From: DASZFV01 sp035549075
Lineage (GTDB): Bacteria; Myxococcota_A; Polyangia; Fen-1088
Length of the DNA: 64,000 nt
Assembly (NCBI GenBank): GCA_035549075.1
Contig: DASZRT010000009.1
Span: forward strand, 186,001 to 250,000
Reading direction: 5' to 3'
Below the pieces are notes generated by a model that was given only the letters and a program-made list of their open reading frames with translations, searched no databases and had not been told where the DNA came from. Each line of letters opens with the position of its first letter. Within the stretch, counting starts at the first letter, position 1. Both the position numbers and the translations under genes were made by a program. Below, piece by piece: positions 1 to 6,977 of the stretch.

Positions 1-193
1 CGACGGCGACGGTTACGATTTGTATCTCGCGGGCGCGGCGCCGCTGCTCGACACGCACGGCAACGGGTTGGCGGATCGGCTCGGGGATTTGCAGCTCGCG
101 GGGCAGGCGGGAGCTTGGACGGTGGAGCTGCGGCCGCGGTCGGGGCAGCGGGCGTTGAGCGCGAGCTGGGAAGCGATCCGCGTCGGGAACTGA
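1..193 (+). CDS. 3' end of an unidentified protein (partial)
   Basis: An open frame enters from the left edge (codons start at base 2) and ends at a TGA at 191-193, giving 63 C-terminal residues. The tail begins with a DGDGYD motif, which resembles calcium-binding or FG-GAP-type loops, and contains several more G/D/L-rich turns, but no family can be fixed from this length. Codon use matches the rest of the window. The next gene is convergent and ends 6 bp away. Function unknown. Confidence 0.55.
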   Translation, partial: DGDGYDLYLAGAAPLLDTHGNGLADRLGDLQLAGQAGAWTVELRPRSGQRALSASWEAIRVGN

Positions 194-199
194 GCGCGC

Positions 200-802
200 C
201 TAGAACACGCTGACGAGCGCCGCGTAGAGCTCGAAGCCGTTGCCGACGTCGACGTTGCCGACTCTGGGTTCGTAGAAGCCTTGGAACCGGCGCGCGGCGA
301 GGCGCAGGCGCAGCTCTTTTCTCGCGGGCTCGAGCGACAAGGGCAGCTCGACGCGCGCGCCGGCGTGCAGGCCCGTGCGCGAGCCGGCCATGACGGTCGT
401 GCCGTCGCGCTCGAGGCCGAGGCCCAGCTCGAAGGCGGCCGTGCGCAGCACGCGCACGCGGTAGCGCTGGTCGTCGTCGGGGAAGGTCCACTTGAAGGGT
501 CGCATCACGCCCATCAGATCGAGCGCGAGGCGATCGACGGGCGTGTCGGGCGCCGCGAAGCGGCCTTGCGCCGACGACGCGAACACGGCGGCCTCGACGC
601 CGACGGGCCACGTGTCGCCCACGCCGCCCGTCGCGAAGAACGCGGGGAGCACCTCGGTGCGCGCGGGCGACAGGCCGGCGGACTCGAACGTCGTGCCCAT
701 GCCGACGGCGACGACGAACGGCGGCCGCTCGGCGCGCGCCGCGAACGACGCGAGCGCGACGCACATGCCGACCGCGAGCGCGGCGACGCGAGGCGACGAC
801 AC
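200..802 (-). CDS. secreted outer-membrane-barrel-like hypothetical protein
   Basis: A protein of about 200 aa. I chose the GTG at 802 because it gives a compact signal peptide (VSSPRVAALAVGMCVALASF then AARA); an ATG further upstream would overlap the divergent gene at 855. The mature part alternates hydrophobic and polar residues in short strands (for example RLRLAARRFQGFYEP and GFELYAALVSVF at the C-terminus), and the terminal aromatic residue is typical of small outer-membrane beta-barrels. No specific family recognised. The barrel assignment is inference from pattern only. Confidence 0.6.
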   Translation of the reverse strand: MSSPRVAALAVGMCVALASFAARAERPPFVVAVGMGTTFESAGLSPARTEVLPAFFATGGVGDTWPVGVEAAVFASSAQGRFAAPDTPVDRLALDLMGVMRPFKWTFPDDDQRYRVRVLRTAAFELGLGLERDGTTVMAGSRTGLHAGARVELPLSLEPARKELRLRLAARRFQGFYEPRVGNVDVGNGFELYAALVSVF

Positions 803-854
803 GACGTCCTTGTAGCACGCAACGGCGCCGCCGGTTCGAGTATGCTCCCACCCC

Positions 855-1874
855 GTGGCTGACCCCGACGTTCCCACGGATTCGACGGCGGGCGCCGCCC
901 CGGCGACGTCGGCCGTCGAGCGCGGCGTGTTCGATCTGCTGAAGGACGCCGCCGACCTCTACCGCAAGCACACCCGCGCGCTCATCCTCACGTGCGCCGT
1001 CGTCTTCTTGCCGGCCTCGATCTTGAAGTCGTGCGCCTACGCCGTCGTCACGGCGCCCACGCTCGCGGCCGCGTCGGCGGCGGGCGAGGCGATCGCGCCG
1101 CCCAACACCGACGAGCTGCAAAAGGTGCAGGCCGATCTGCAGGACGCCTACGCGCGCAACGCCGACAAGGCGACGATCGAGCGCCTGCAGGCCAACCAGC
1201 AGCGGCTCCTCGTCGAGATGGGGCGCAAGAGCATGGCGGCCGCGTCGGCGGCGATGAGCGGGTTCACGTCTTTGATCCTCGGGTTGCTCGGCACGCTCAT
1301 CACGACGTTCTTCGTCTACGGCATCGTCGTGCCGCTCACGAACGGCGCGCTCACGATCTTCGTGGCCGATCGGCAAGCGGGCGGCACCGTCGGTTGGCGC
1401 GAAGCGTGGGGGCTGCTGTTGCGCCGCCTCATTCCGTTGATCGCGACGGTGGTGCCCGCGGCGTGCCTCATCGCGTTCGGGTTCCTGTTCTTCGTGCTTC
1501 CGGGCTTCGTGCTCGGGCTCTTGTTCGCGTTCCTCGCGCCGGCCGTGCTGCTCGAGAACAAGCGCGGGCGCCTCGCCATGCAACGCAGCCTCGAGCTCGT
1601 GGGCGGCGACTGGCTGCGCGTCGCGCTCATGGTCGTCGCGCTGGGCGTCCTCAACTGGCTCGCGCAGATCGTCGTCGGCATCTTCGTGCCCCACCGCGCG
1701 CTGTTCCTGGGCGGCGTGCTGAGCGATCTGCTGACGCTCTTCTTCCTGCCGCTGCCCGTCACCGCGATGGTGTTGCTGTACCTCGACGTGCGGCGCAAGA
1801 AGGACGGCGTCACCGACGACGCGGCGTGGGTCGCGCGCCTGCGCGCCGAGCTCGACGCGCTCAAGGCCGCCTGA
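855..1874 (+). CDS. multi-pass inner-membrane protein, function unknown
   Basis: Starts at GTG 855; 339 aa. After an Ala-rich N-terminus there is a transmembrane segment at about residues 43-65, then a soluble stretch with a heptad-like coiled coil (ELQKVQADLQDAYARNADKA and following, about 90-120). Four to five further membrane segments follow at about 135-165, 190-240 and 260-310, and the tail is charged. The arrangement resembles glycerophosphodiesterase-type membrane domains found in many high-GC bacteria, but no catalytic motif is visible. The SDR gene starts 4 bp downstream, so the two are probably co-transcribed. Confidence 0.75.
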   Translation: MADPDVPTDSTAGAAPATSAVERGVFDLLKDAADLYRKHTRALILTCAVVFLPASILKSCAYAVVTAPTLAAASAAGEAIAPPNTDELQKVQADLQDAYARNADKATIERLQANQQRLLVEMGRKSMAAASAAMSGFTSLILGLLGTLITTFFVYGIVVPLTNGALTIFVADRQAGGTVGWREAWGLLLRRLIPLIATVVPAACLIAFGFLFFVLPGFVLGLLFAFLAPAVLLENKRGRLAMQRSLELVGGDWLRVALMVVALGVLNWLAQIVVGIFVPHRALFLGGVLSDLLTLFFLPLPVTAMVLLYLDVRRKKDGVTDDAAWVARLRAELDALKAA

Positions 1875-1878
1875 GGCC

Positions 1879-2673
1879 GTGCTCGACGGCAAGACCGTCC
1901 TCGTCACGGGCGCGTCGGCGGGCATCGGCGCCGCCGTCGCGCGCGAGTGCGCGTTGCGCGGCGCGAACCTCGTGCTCGTCGCGCGCCGGCGCGAGCGGCT
2001 CGACGCGCTCGCGGCCGAGCTGGGCGCGCGCGTTCGCGTCCTCGCCGTCACGGGCGACGTCACGCGCGACGGCGACCTCGAGCGCGCCGTCGCCGAGGCC
2101 GAGGCCGCGTTCGGGACGCTCGACGTCGTCGTCGCCAACGCGGGCTTCGCCGTCACGGGCCGCTTCGAGAAGCTCGAGCTCGACGATTTTCGGCGCCAGT
2201 TCGAGACCAACGTCTTCGGCGTGCTGCGCACGGCGCGCGCGGCGGTGCCCGCGCTCGGGCGCACGCGCGGCCTCTTCGCCGTCATGGGCAGCGTCTCGGG
2301 CCACGTGCCCATGGCCGGCATCGGGCCCTACACCATGAGCAAGTTCGCCGTGCGCGCCTTCGCCGAGACGCTGCACGACGAGCTCGACGACACGGGCGTC
2401 GCCGTGACTTTGTTGTCGCCGGGCTTCGTCATGAGCGATCTCGGCCGCGTCGACAACCAAGGCCGGTGGCACGAGGAGGATCGCTCGCGCGCGCCGCGCT
2501 GGCTGCGCGTCGACACGGCGAAGGCCGCGCGGGACATCGTCGACGCGCTCGAACGGCGCCCGCGCGAGGCGATCATCACGGGCCACGGCCGCGCGCTCGT
2601 GCTCTTGCACCGCCACGCGCCGGCGCTCGCGCGCGCTCTCTATCGCGCGTTCGCGCCGCGACGGCGCGCGTGA
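1879..2673 (+). CDS. SDR family NAD(P)-dependent oxidoreductase
   Basis: 264 aa, GTG start 4 bp after the preceding stop. Classical short-chain dehydrogenase features are all present: the TGASAGIG cofactor motif near residue 10, an NAG motif (VVANAG) near 90, the catalytic Ser in VMGSVSG near 138, and a YTMSK (YxxxK) pair near 153. The tail from about 215 is basic and hydrophobic, as in SDRs that sit on membranes. Substrate cannot be told from sequence. Convergent with the IgGFc-type lipoprotein gene, whose stop lies only 4 bp away. Confidence 0.9.
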   Translation: MLDGKTVLVTGASAGIGAAVARECALRGANLVLVARRRERLDALAAELGARVRVLAVTGDVTRDGDLERAVAEAEAAFGTLDVVVANAGFAVTGRFEKLELDDFRRQFETNVFGVLRTARAAVPALGRTRGLFAVMGSVSGHVPMAGIGPYTMSKFAVRAFAETLHDELDDTGVAVTLLSPGFVMSDLGRVDNQGRWHEEDRSRAPRWLRVDTAKAARDIVDALERRPREAIITGHGRALVLLHRHAPALARALYRAFAPRRRA

Positions 2674-2676
2674 TCG

Positions 2677-4299
2677 TCACTGCCCGCAGCGATCGGGATC
2701 GGTGCAGACGTTCCACGCGGGCACCGTCGTGGCCCAGCTCGTGACGACGTCCTCGCCGCGCATCGTGACGCCGAACTGTCCCGCGAGGTGGTGGGCGCAG
2801 ACGACGTCCGTCGGCGCGCACGGCGGCAGCTCGACCTCGCCGACCTCGTAGCCGCCGCCCGCGGGCGAGAACAGCGTGTCGTCGACGCGAGCGTCGTCGA
2901 GGAACACGGGCTGCCCCGTCTTGCGCACGACGGCCAGCGCCGAGTCGTACGTCGGCAACACCGAGAACCACAGGTCGTCGAGCAGCAGATCGGTCGGCAC
3001 GGCCGACGACAGCGTCGCTTCGCAGTCCATGCCCTGCATCATCTCGATGGGCGCCGAGGCCGACACCGAGAAGCTGACGTTGGCGGGCACGAAGAGGCGC
3101 AGCGGCTCGCCCGCGTCGAGCGTGCGCGCCGAGAACGGCCCCGTGACGCCCGAGGCCGGCGTGAACGTCACCTGCGTGCCGGGCTGGTCGGCGACGACGC
3201 GCCAGATCGACGACGGCCCCGCGTCGTAGAACGAGTCGCACAGCCCCTCGCGCGGCGGCAGCGCGGCGGCGACGAACGTGCGCGCCCACGCCGAGACCGG
3301 CAGCAGCTGCTCGTGGGCGAGGTCGGCCGAGTTGATGCCGAGGCTCGACTGTCCGTACGTCGTCGAGATGTTGCCCGAGAACACGGCGATGCCCTTGTCG
3401 GCGACGATCTCGGCGCCCGTGAGATCGTCGCCGTCCATCGCCGTGTAGATCTCCTCGAAGTCGCCGTCGTCGAGCGTGAATTTGAACGCGCCGTTCGGAC
3501 CCGCCGCGGGCAGCCCGCCGGAGAACGTCACCGTCGCGGGCGGCGTCAGCGTCACCGTCGTGTGGTCTTGCGTCGCGACGATCGCCAGCTGCGCGGCACC
3601 CGCGCGCGAGCCGTCGGTCGCGCCCACGGCCGGCGTCGCGATCTGGGGGTAGGCGATCGCGCGGTAACGACGGCCGAGCACGTGCTCGGGCAACAACATC
3701 GTCGCGCCCGAGCTGCGCGACGTGACGGCTCCCGTGTCGTCGCTCTGCACGTGCATCGCCGTCACGGGCTGATCGCTCACGAGGCGCAGCGCCAGCTGAG
3801 CCGCCGTGCCCATCGTCTCGAAGATCGCCGCTGGCATTTGCAGGCGGGCCGCGTGCATCGGCGGCACGACGGCCTTCGCGACCTCGACCCACTGGCCGCC
3901 CGAGCGGCCCTGCAGCGTCGCGTTCGCCGACGTCTGGCCCGGGTTCGTCACGATCACGCTCGACGGCAGCATCTCGTCGCTCGTGACGTTCTCGAGGTGC
4001 AGCGTATAGAAGGTGCAGCCGAGCACGCCCGCCTGATCGAGCTCGGCCGCCGCGCACGCGGCCGACGTGCAGCGCCCGCGGCTGCACGCGAGCTCGGGCG
4101 CGCACCGCTCGATGACCTCGGCGAGCTTGCCGTCGCGGCACGCGTGCACGCTCGTGTCGTCACACGCGGTCGGCGTCGCGCACAGCCGCGGAGACGTGTC
4201 GGGCAGCGGGCCGCCGTCGGCGATCGCGGCGTCGGGCCCCGAGTGACACGCGGGCAACACGAGCGCGAGCGCGAGCGCCACGGACGTGGCCCGCGACAC
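2677..4299 (-). CDS. IgGFc-binding-domain-type lipoprotein
   Basis: I place the start at GTG 4299, which gives a short lipoprotein signal (ALALALVLPAC, Cys at about 19) and 540 aa; the longer open frame upstream is Arg-rich and falls in the repeat-bearing promoter region. A short Cys-rich segment (about 30-85) is followed by a long beta-rich domain with SSVIVTNPGQTSANATLQG and LLPEHVLGRRYRAIAYPQ. This is the pattern of the IgGFc-binding N-terminal family that is expanded in Myxococcota lipoproteins. Likely an outer-membrane surface lipoprotein; in myxobacteria the domain has no proven ligand, and antibody binding should not be inferred. Divergent from the glt/nfs-like operon. Confidence 0.78.
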   Translation of the reverse strand: MSRATSVALALALVLPACHSGPDAAIADGGPLPDTSPRLCATPTACDDTSVHACRDGKLAEVIERCAPELACSRGRCTSAACAAAELDQAGVLGCTFYTLHLENVTSDEMLPSSVIVTNPGQTSANATLQGRSGGQWVEVAKAVVPPMHAARLQMPAAIFETMGTAAQLALRLVSDQPVTAMHVQSDDTGAVTSRSSGATMLLPEHVLGRRYRAIAYPQIATPAVGATDGSRAGAAQLAIVATQDHTTVTLTPPATVTFSGGLPAAGPNGAFKFTLDDGDFEEIYTAMDGDDLTGAEIVADKGIAVFSGNISTTYGQSSLGINSADLAHEQLLPVSAWARTFVAAALPPREGLCDSFYDAGPSSIWRVVADQPGTQVTFTPASGVTGPFSARTLDAGEPLRLFVPANVSFSVSASAPIEMMQGMDCEATLSSAVPTDLLLDDLWFSVLPTYDSALAVVRKTGQPVFLDDARVDDTLFSPAGGGYEVGEVELPPCAPTDVVCAHHLAGQFGVTMRGEDVVTSWATTVPAWNVCTDPDRCGQ

Positions 4300-4325
4300 A
4301 CACGTGGCGTCGGCGCGAGACGCAC

Positions 4326-4415
4326 GTTGCGCCACATGTAAGCGTGCGCGCGGCGTTCGTTGCGCCACGGAGCACGATCGGCGTTGCGCCACACGCGCCC
4401 TGGCCGTTGCGTCAC
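4326..4415. repeat. four spaced GTTGCGYCAC motifs in a divergent promoter region
   Basis: The motif GTTGCGCCAC occurs at 4326-4335, 4359-4368 and 4383-4392, and GTTGCGTCAC at 4406-4415, all in the same orientation with start-to-start spacings of 33, 24 and 23 bp. They sit between the IgGFc-type lipoprotein gene and the glt/nfs-like operon. Even spacing near two or more helical turns suggests a binding array for a regulator, but no factor can be named. The rest of the 257-bp intergenic region ends in A-rich tracts (about 4455-4515) that may hold the operon promoter. Confidence 0.5.
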
Positions 4416-4556
4416 ATACGCGCATTCAGAATCGTCTTCCGTCGTCGACGATCGCATTTTCTCGACGGGGAAAATCGAAAAAAAGCGCGCGAAAATCAGC
4501 CAAAAGAAACACGGACGCGTCTTGCCAACCTCGATTCGAAGGGGCTACGCTGCCGT

Positions 4557-5399
4557 GTGTTGCGACGCGCGTCCCTCGTCCGCGCTTTGGCCTTCGGGGC
4601 TTTGGCCTTCGGGGCCTTGGCCTTCGGGCTCGGCAACGGGAGCTTGGCCACGGCGGCCCCCGCGACGGCGAAGGGTCCATCCAACCCGTTCGACGACAAC
4701 GCGGACGACGACGACTCGACCGAGCCGCCGCCCGCGACCGACGCCAACGCCCGCGAAGCCAGCGATGACGACAGCGGCGCGAGCGACGATGAAGATGAAG
4801 GCCCGGGCCCCGAGTCGTCGCTGCACGCGCTGACGTGCCTCGAGGGCGACGCGACGGGCGGGCGCCGCAAGGGCGTGCAGAAGCGCGACTTCCTCAAGCG
4901 CCACCGCGTCGAGCTGTCGGGCGTCGGCGGCTGGTACGCGTCGGACGCGCTGTCGTCGACGTACGCCTACGGCGGCGCGCTCGCGTTCTACCCGTCGGAG
5001 GACTTCGGCGTCGAGCTGCTCGTCACGCGCTCGCCCGTGCAGTTCCGCCTGGAAGAGCCGTTCAACGGCTTCACGGCCGAGCAACACTTCGTGCCCAGCG
5101 TCGCGTGGCAAGGCATCGCGTCGATGCTGTGGTCGCCCATTCACGCGAAGTTCAAGTTCACCGAGGACACGATCGTTCACGGCGACGTGTTCGCCGTCGC
5201 GGGCGCGGGCCGCACGTTTCACGAATCGGTCCAGGGCCTCACGTGGGAGGCGGGCGTCGGCCTCAAGCTCTACCTGTCGAAGTACGTCACGTTCCGCTTC
5301 GACGTGCGCGACTTCCTGTTGCCGCAAGAGGTGCTGGGCCGTGGCCGCATCACCAACAACGTCACGGCGCTGGGAGGGCTGTCGTTTTGGTCGCCGTGA
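4557..5399 (+). CDS. outer membrane beta-barrel domain protein (GltA/NfsA- or GltB-like)
   Basis: I start at GTG 4557, which follows a purine-rich AAGGGG and begins a signal peptide; the open frame runs further up into promoter DNA but is Arg-rich there. 280 aa. The hydrophobic core of the signal is three copies of ALAFG. A very acidic, low-complexity segment follows (about 45-85, runs of D/E/S), then a beta-barrel domain from about 105 (LSGVGGWYASDALSSTYAYG, ending in GLSFWSP). It has the form of the myxobacterial outer-membrane barrel family found in tandem pairs in gliding and sporulation clusters. First gene of the operon; its stop overlaps the next start by GTGA. Confidence 0.75.
   Translation: MLRRASLVRALAFGALAFGALAFGLGNGSLATAAPATAKGPSNPFDDNADDDDSTEPPPATDANAREASDDDSGASDDEDEGPGPESSLHALTCLEGDATGGRRKGVQKRDFLKRHRVELSGVGGWYASDALSSTYAYGGALAFYPSEDFGVELLVTRSPVQFRLEEPFNGFTAEQHFVPSVAWQGIASMLWSPIHAKFKFTEDTIVHGDVFAVAGAGRTFHESVQGLTWEAGVGLKLYLSKYVTFRFDVRDFLLPQEVLGRGRITNNVTALGGLSFWSP
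4584..4628 (+). repeat. three tandem 15-bp units in a signal peptide
   Basis: Two identical copies of GCTTTGGCCTTCGGG (4584-4598, 4599-4613) and one copy with a single change (4614-4628). Each encodes ALAFG, so the hydrophobic core of the signal peptide is built from a small tandem array that could change length in steps of five residues. Confidence 0.85.
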
Positions 5400-6178
5400 A
5401 AACCAGGATCGCGCTCGCAATCGTCATGCTGCTGATCGGCAGCCGAGCCGCGCGCGCCGCCGAACACAACGAGCCCGAGCGCAGTCCGGCTCCGCCGGAC
5501 GAAGCGAGCGCCGGGGGTTCGGGACCCTCTCAGGGTCCCGACGACAACGAAGCGAGCGACGTCGCGGGACCCTCTGAGGGTCACGGCGACGCTTGTATCG
5601 ACGAGAACATCAAGGCGGACCTGTTCGCGAAGCGGCGCATCCGCACGACGCGCGATCGCTTGTTCCAACAGAGCAACCGTCACGAGCTCACCGTGCTCGG
5701 CGGCTACTACATCTCCGATCTCTTCGACGGGACGGTCATGGCCGGCGGCGCGTACACGTACCACATGACCGAAGACCTCGCGGTCGAGGCGTCGGGCAGC
5801 TGGACGCGCATCACCTCGTCGGGCGGTCCCGAGCTCGAGCGCACGTTCCAGGTGCTGCAGGGCAAGCCGCGACGCCAGCTGGGCTTCGACACCGATCTCG
5901 TCTGGGTGCCCGCGCACGCGAAGATGCGCCTCGGCGGCGCCATCACGCACCTCGATCTCTACCTCGCGCTGGGCGGTGGCGTCGTCGACTCGGTGCTGTC
6001 GAGCGACCTCGCCGGCAACGGCGGCATCGGCATGAAGTTCTTTCTCGGGCACGCCTGGGCGATTCGCTTCGACGTGCGCGACCACGTGTTCCGCGAGCAG
6101 CTGCTGGCCGAGAAGGTCTACGTCAACGACGTGACGACGACGCTCGGCGTGAGCCTCTACTTGCCCTTGGAGGAATGA
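5396..6178 (+). CDS. second outer membrane beta-barrel domain protein of the operon (GltB/NfsB-like)
   Basis: GTG start at 5396 overlaps the preceding stop (GTGA). 260 aa with a clear signal peptide (KTRIALAIVMLLIGSRAARA). A disordered linker at about 22-65 contains two copies of a palindromic DNA element. The barrel domain starts near 85 (HELTVLGGYYISDLFDGTVM) and ends LGVSLYLPLEE. It is paralogous in layout to the gene before it: the strings DVRDFLL/DVRDHVF and NNVTALGGLSF/NDVTTTLGVSLY align. Paired paralogous barrels at the head of the cluster match gltA-gltB and nfsA-nfsB. Probable outer-membrane component. Confidence 0.78.
   Translation: MKTRIALAIVMLLIGSRAARAAEHNEPERSPAPPDEASAGGSGPSQGPDDNEASDVAGPSEGHGDACIDENIKADLFAKRRIRTTRDRLFQQSNRHELTVLGGYYISDLFDGTVMAGGAYTYHMTEDLAVEASGSWTRITSSGGPELERTFQVLQGKPRRQLGFDTDLVWVPAHAKMRLGGAITHLDLYLALGGGVVDSVLSSDLAGNGGIGMKFFLGHAWAIRFDVRDHVFREQLLAEKVYVNDVTTTLGVSLYLPLEE
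5521..5584. repeat. two near-identical palindromic elements inside a coding sequence
   Basis: Copy 1 (5521-5539) is GGGACCCT-CTC-AGGGTCCC, a perfect 8-bp stem with a 3-nt loop. Copy 2 (5566-5584) is a near-identical unit with a 7-bp stem (GACCCTC-T-GAGGGTC). They lie 45 bp apart in the same frame and encode GPSQGP and GPSEGH in the linker between signal peptide and barrel. Confidence 0.8.
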
Positions 6179-6181
6179 GGA

Positions 6182-6970
6182 ATGATGCGCGCGCTCACGA
6201 AGCTGCTCGTTCTTTCGTTCGCCGTCTCGACGTCGACGTTGGCGGCGTCGCCCGCGTTCGCGAAGCCCGCCAAGCGCAAGCCCGCGCGGCGCGCGCCCGC
6301 ATCGACATCGACCTCGGCGCCCGCTTCGCCCTCGCCGTCCGACGACGCGCCCCTCGATGTCAGCGGCGCGCCCGACGACAGCGCGGCCGCCGCGCCTGCG
6401 CCCGACGCGCACGCCGCCGAAGCGCCGCCGTCCCCGCCCGCGGAGAAGCCCGCGCCCGCGAAGTCGGAAGAGCCCGCGCCGCCGCCCGCGCCGTCGGTCG
6501 ATCTCGTGAAGCTGCGCGCCGACTACGATCGCCTGCGCGACGAGCTGTTTCGCGCGCGCGCGCGCGCCGCGCTCGTGCAGGAGGGTTTGTACGAAGCGCG
6601 GCTCGGCGCGCGCCTCGACTGGAAGGCCGCGCCCGACTACGTGATTCGCCACGCCGAGGTCCGCCTCGACGGCGGCACGATCTGGGACTCGGGCGACAAG
6701 CCCGTCACCGACGACAAGATCACGGTCGCCGATCGCCCGTGCAAACCGGGGCAGCATTCGTTGACCCTGCGCCTCGAGGTCCGGCCGGGCACGAAGAAGA
6801 AGGGCAAGGACATCGAGCAGCTCGGCTACGTGACCGAGCAGACGTTCTCGCTCGTCGTGCCCGACAAGAAGCTCACGACCGTGATCCTCACGGGCGACGA
6901 AGACGGCAGCCTGCCCGAGTACGAGCCCCGCATGGAGCTCGAGCTCGAAACGGACGACCTCAAGAAGTGA
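6182..6970 (+). CDS. secreted Pro/Ala-rich coiled-coil protein of the glt/nfs-like operon
   Basis: 262 aa starting at ATG 6182, four bases after the barrel gene's stop. Signal peptide at 1-27 (LLVLSFAVSTSTLAASPAFA). Residues 28-105 are an Ala/Pro/Ser/Asp-rich spacer of the kind that misleads annotation to 'dihydrolipoamide acetyltransferase' because lipoyl enzymes have similar linkers. Next come a short coiled coil (LVKLRADYDRLRDELFRARA) and a beta-rich C-terminal domain (about 145-262) ending DDLKK. No lipoyl domain or catalytic domain is present. Likely a periplasmic structural part of the complex; exact role unknown. Confidence 0.7.
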   Translation: MMRALTKLLVLSFAVSTSTLAASPAFAKPAKRKPARRAPASTSTSAPASPSPSDDAPLDVSGAPDDSAAAAPAPDAHAAEAPPSPPAEKPAPAKSEEPAPPPAPSVDLVKLRADYDRLRDELFRARARAALVQEGLYEARLGARLDWKAAPDYVIRHAEVRLDGGTIWDSGDKPVTDDKITVADRPCKPGQHSLTLRLEVRPGTKKKGKDIEQLGYVTEQTFSLVVPDKKLTTVILTGDEDGSLPEYEPRMELELETDDLKK

Positions 6971-6977
6971 TGAAACC

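Noticed and set aside
6182..6970. Dihydrolipoamide acetyltransferase
   Set aside because: Only the Ala/Pro linker resembles E2 enzymes; there is no lipoyl domain or catalytic domain and a signal peptide is present.
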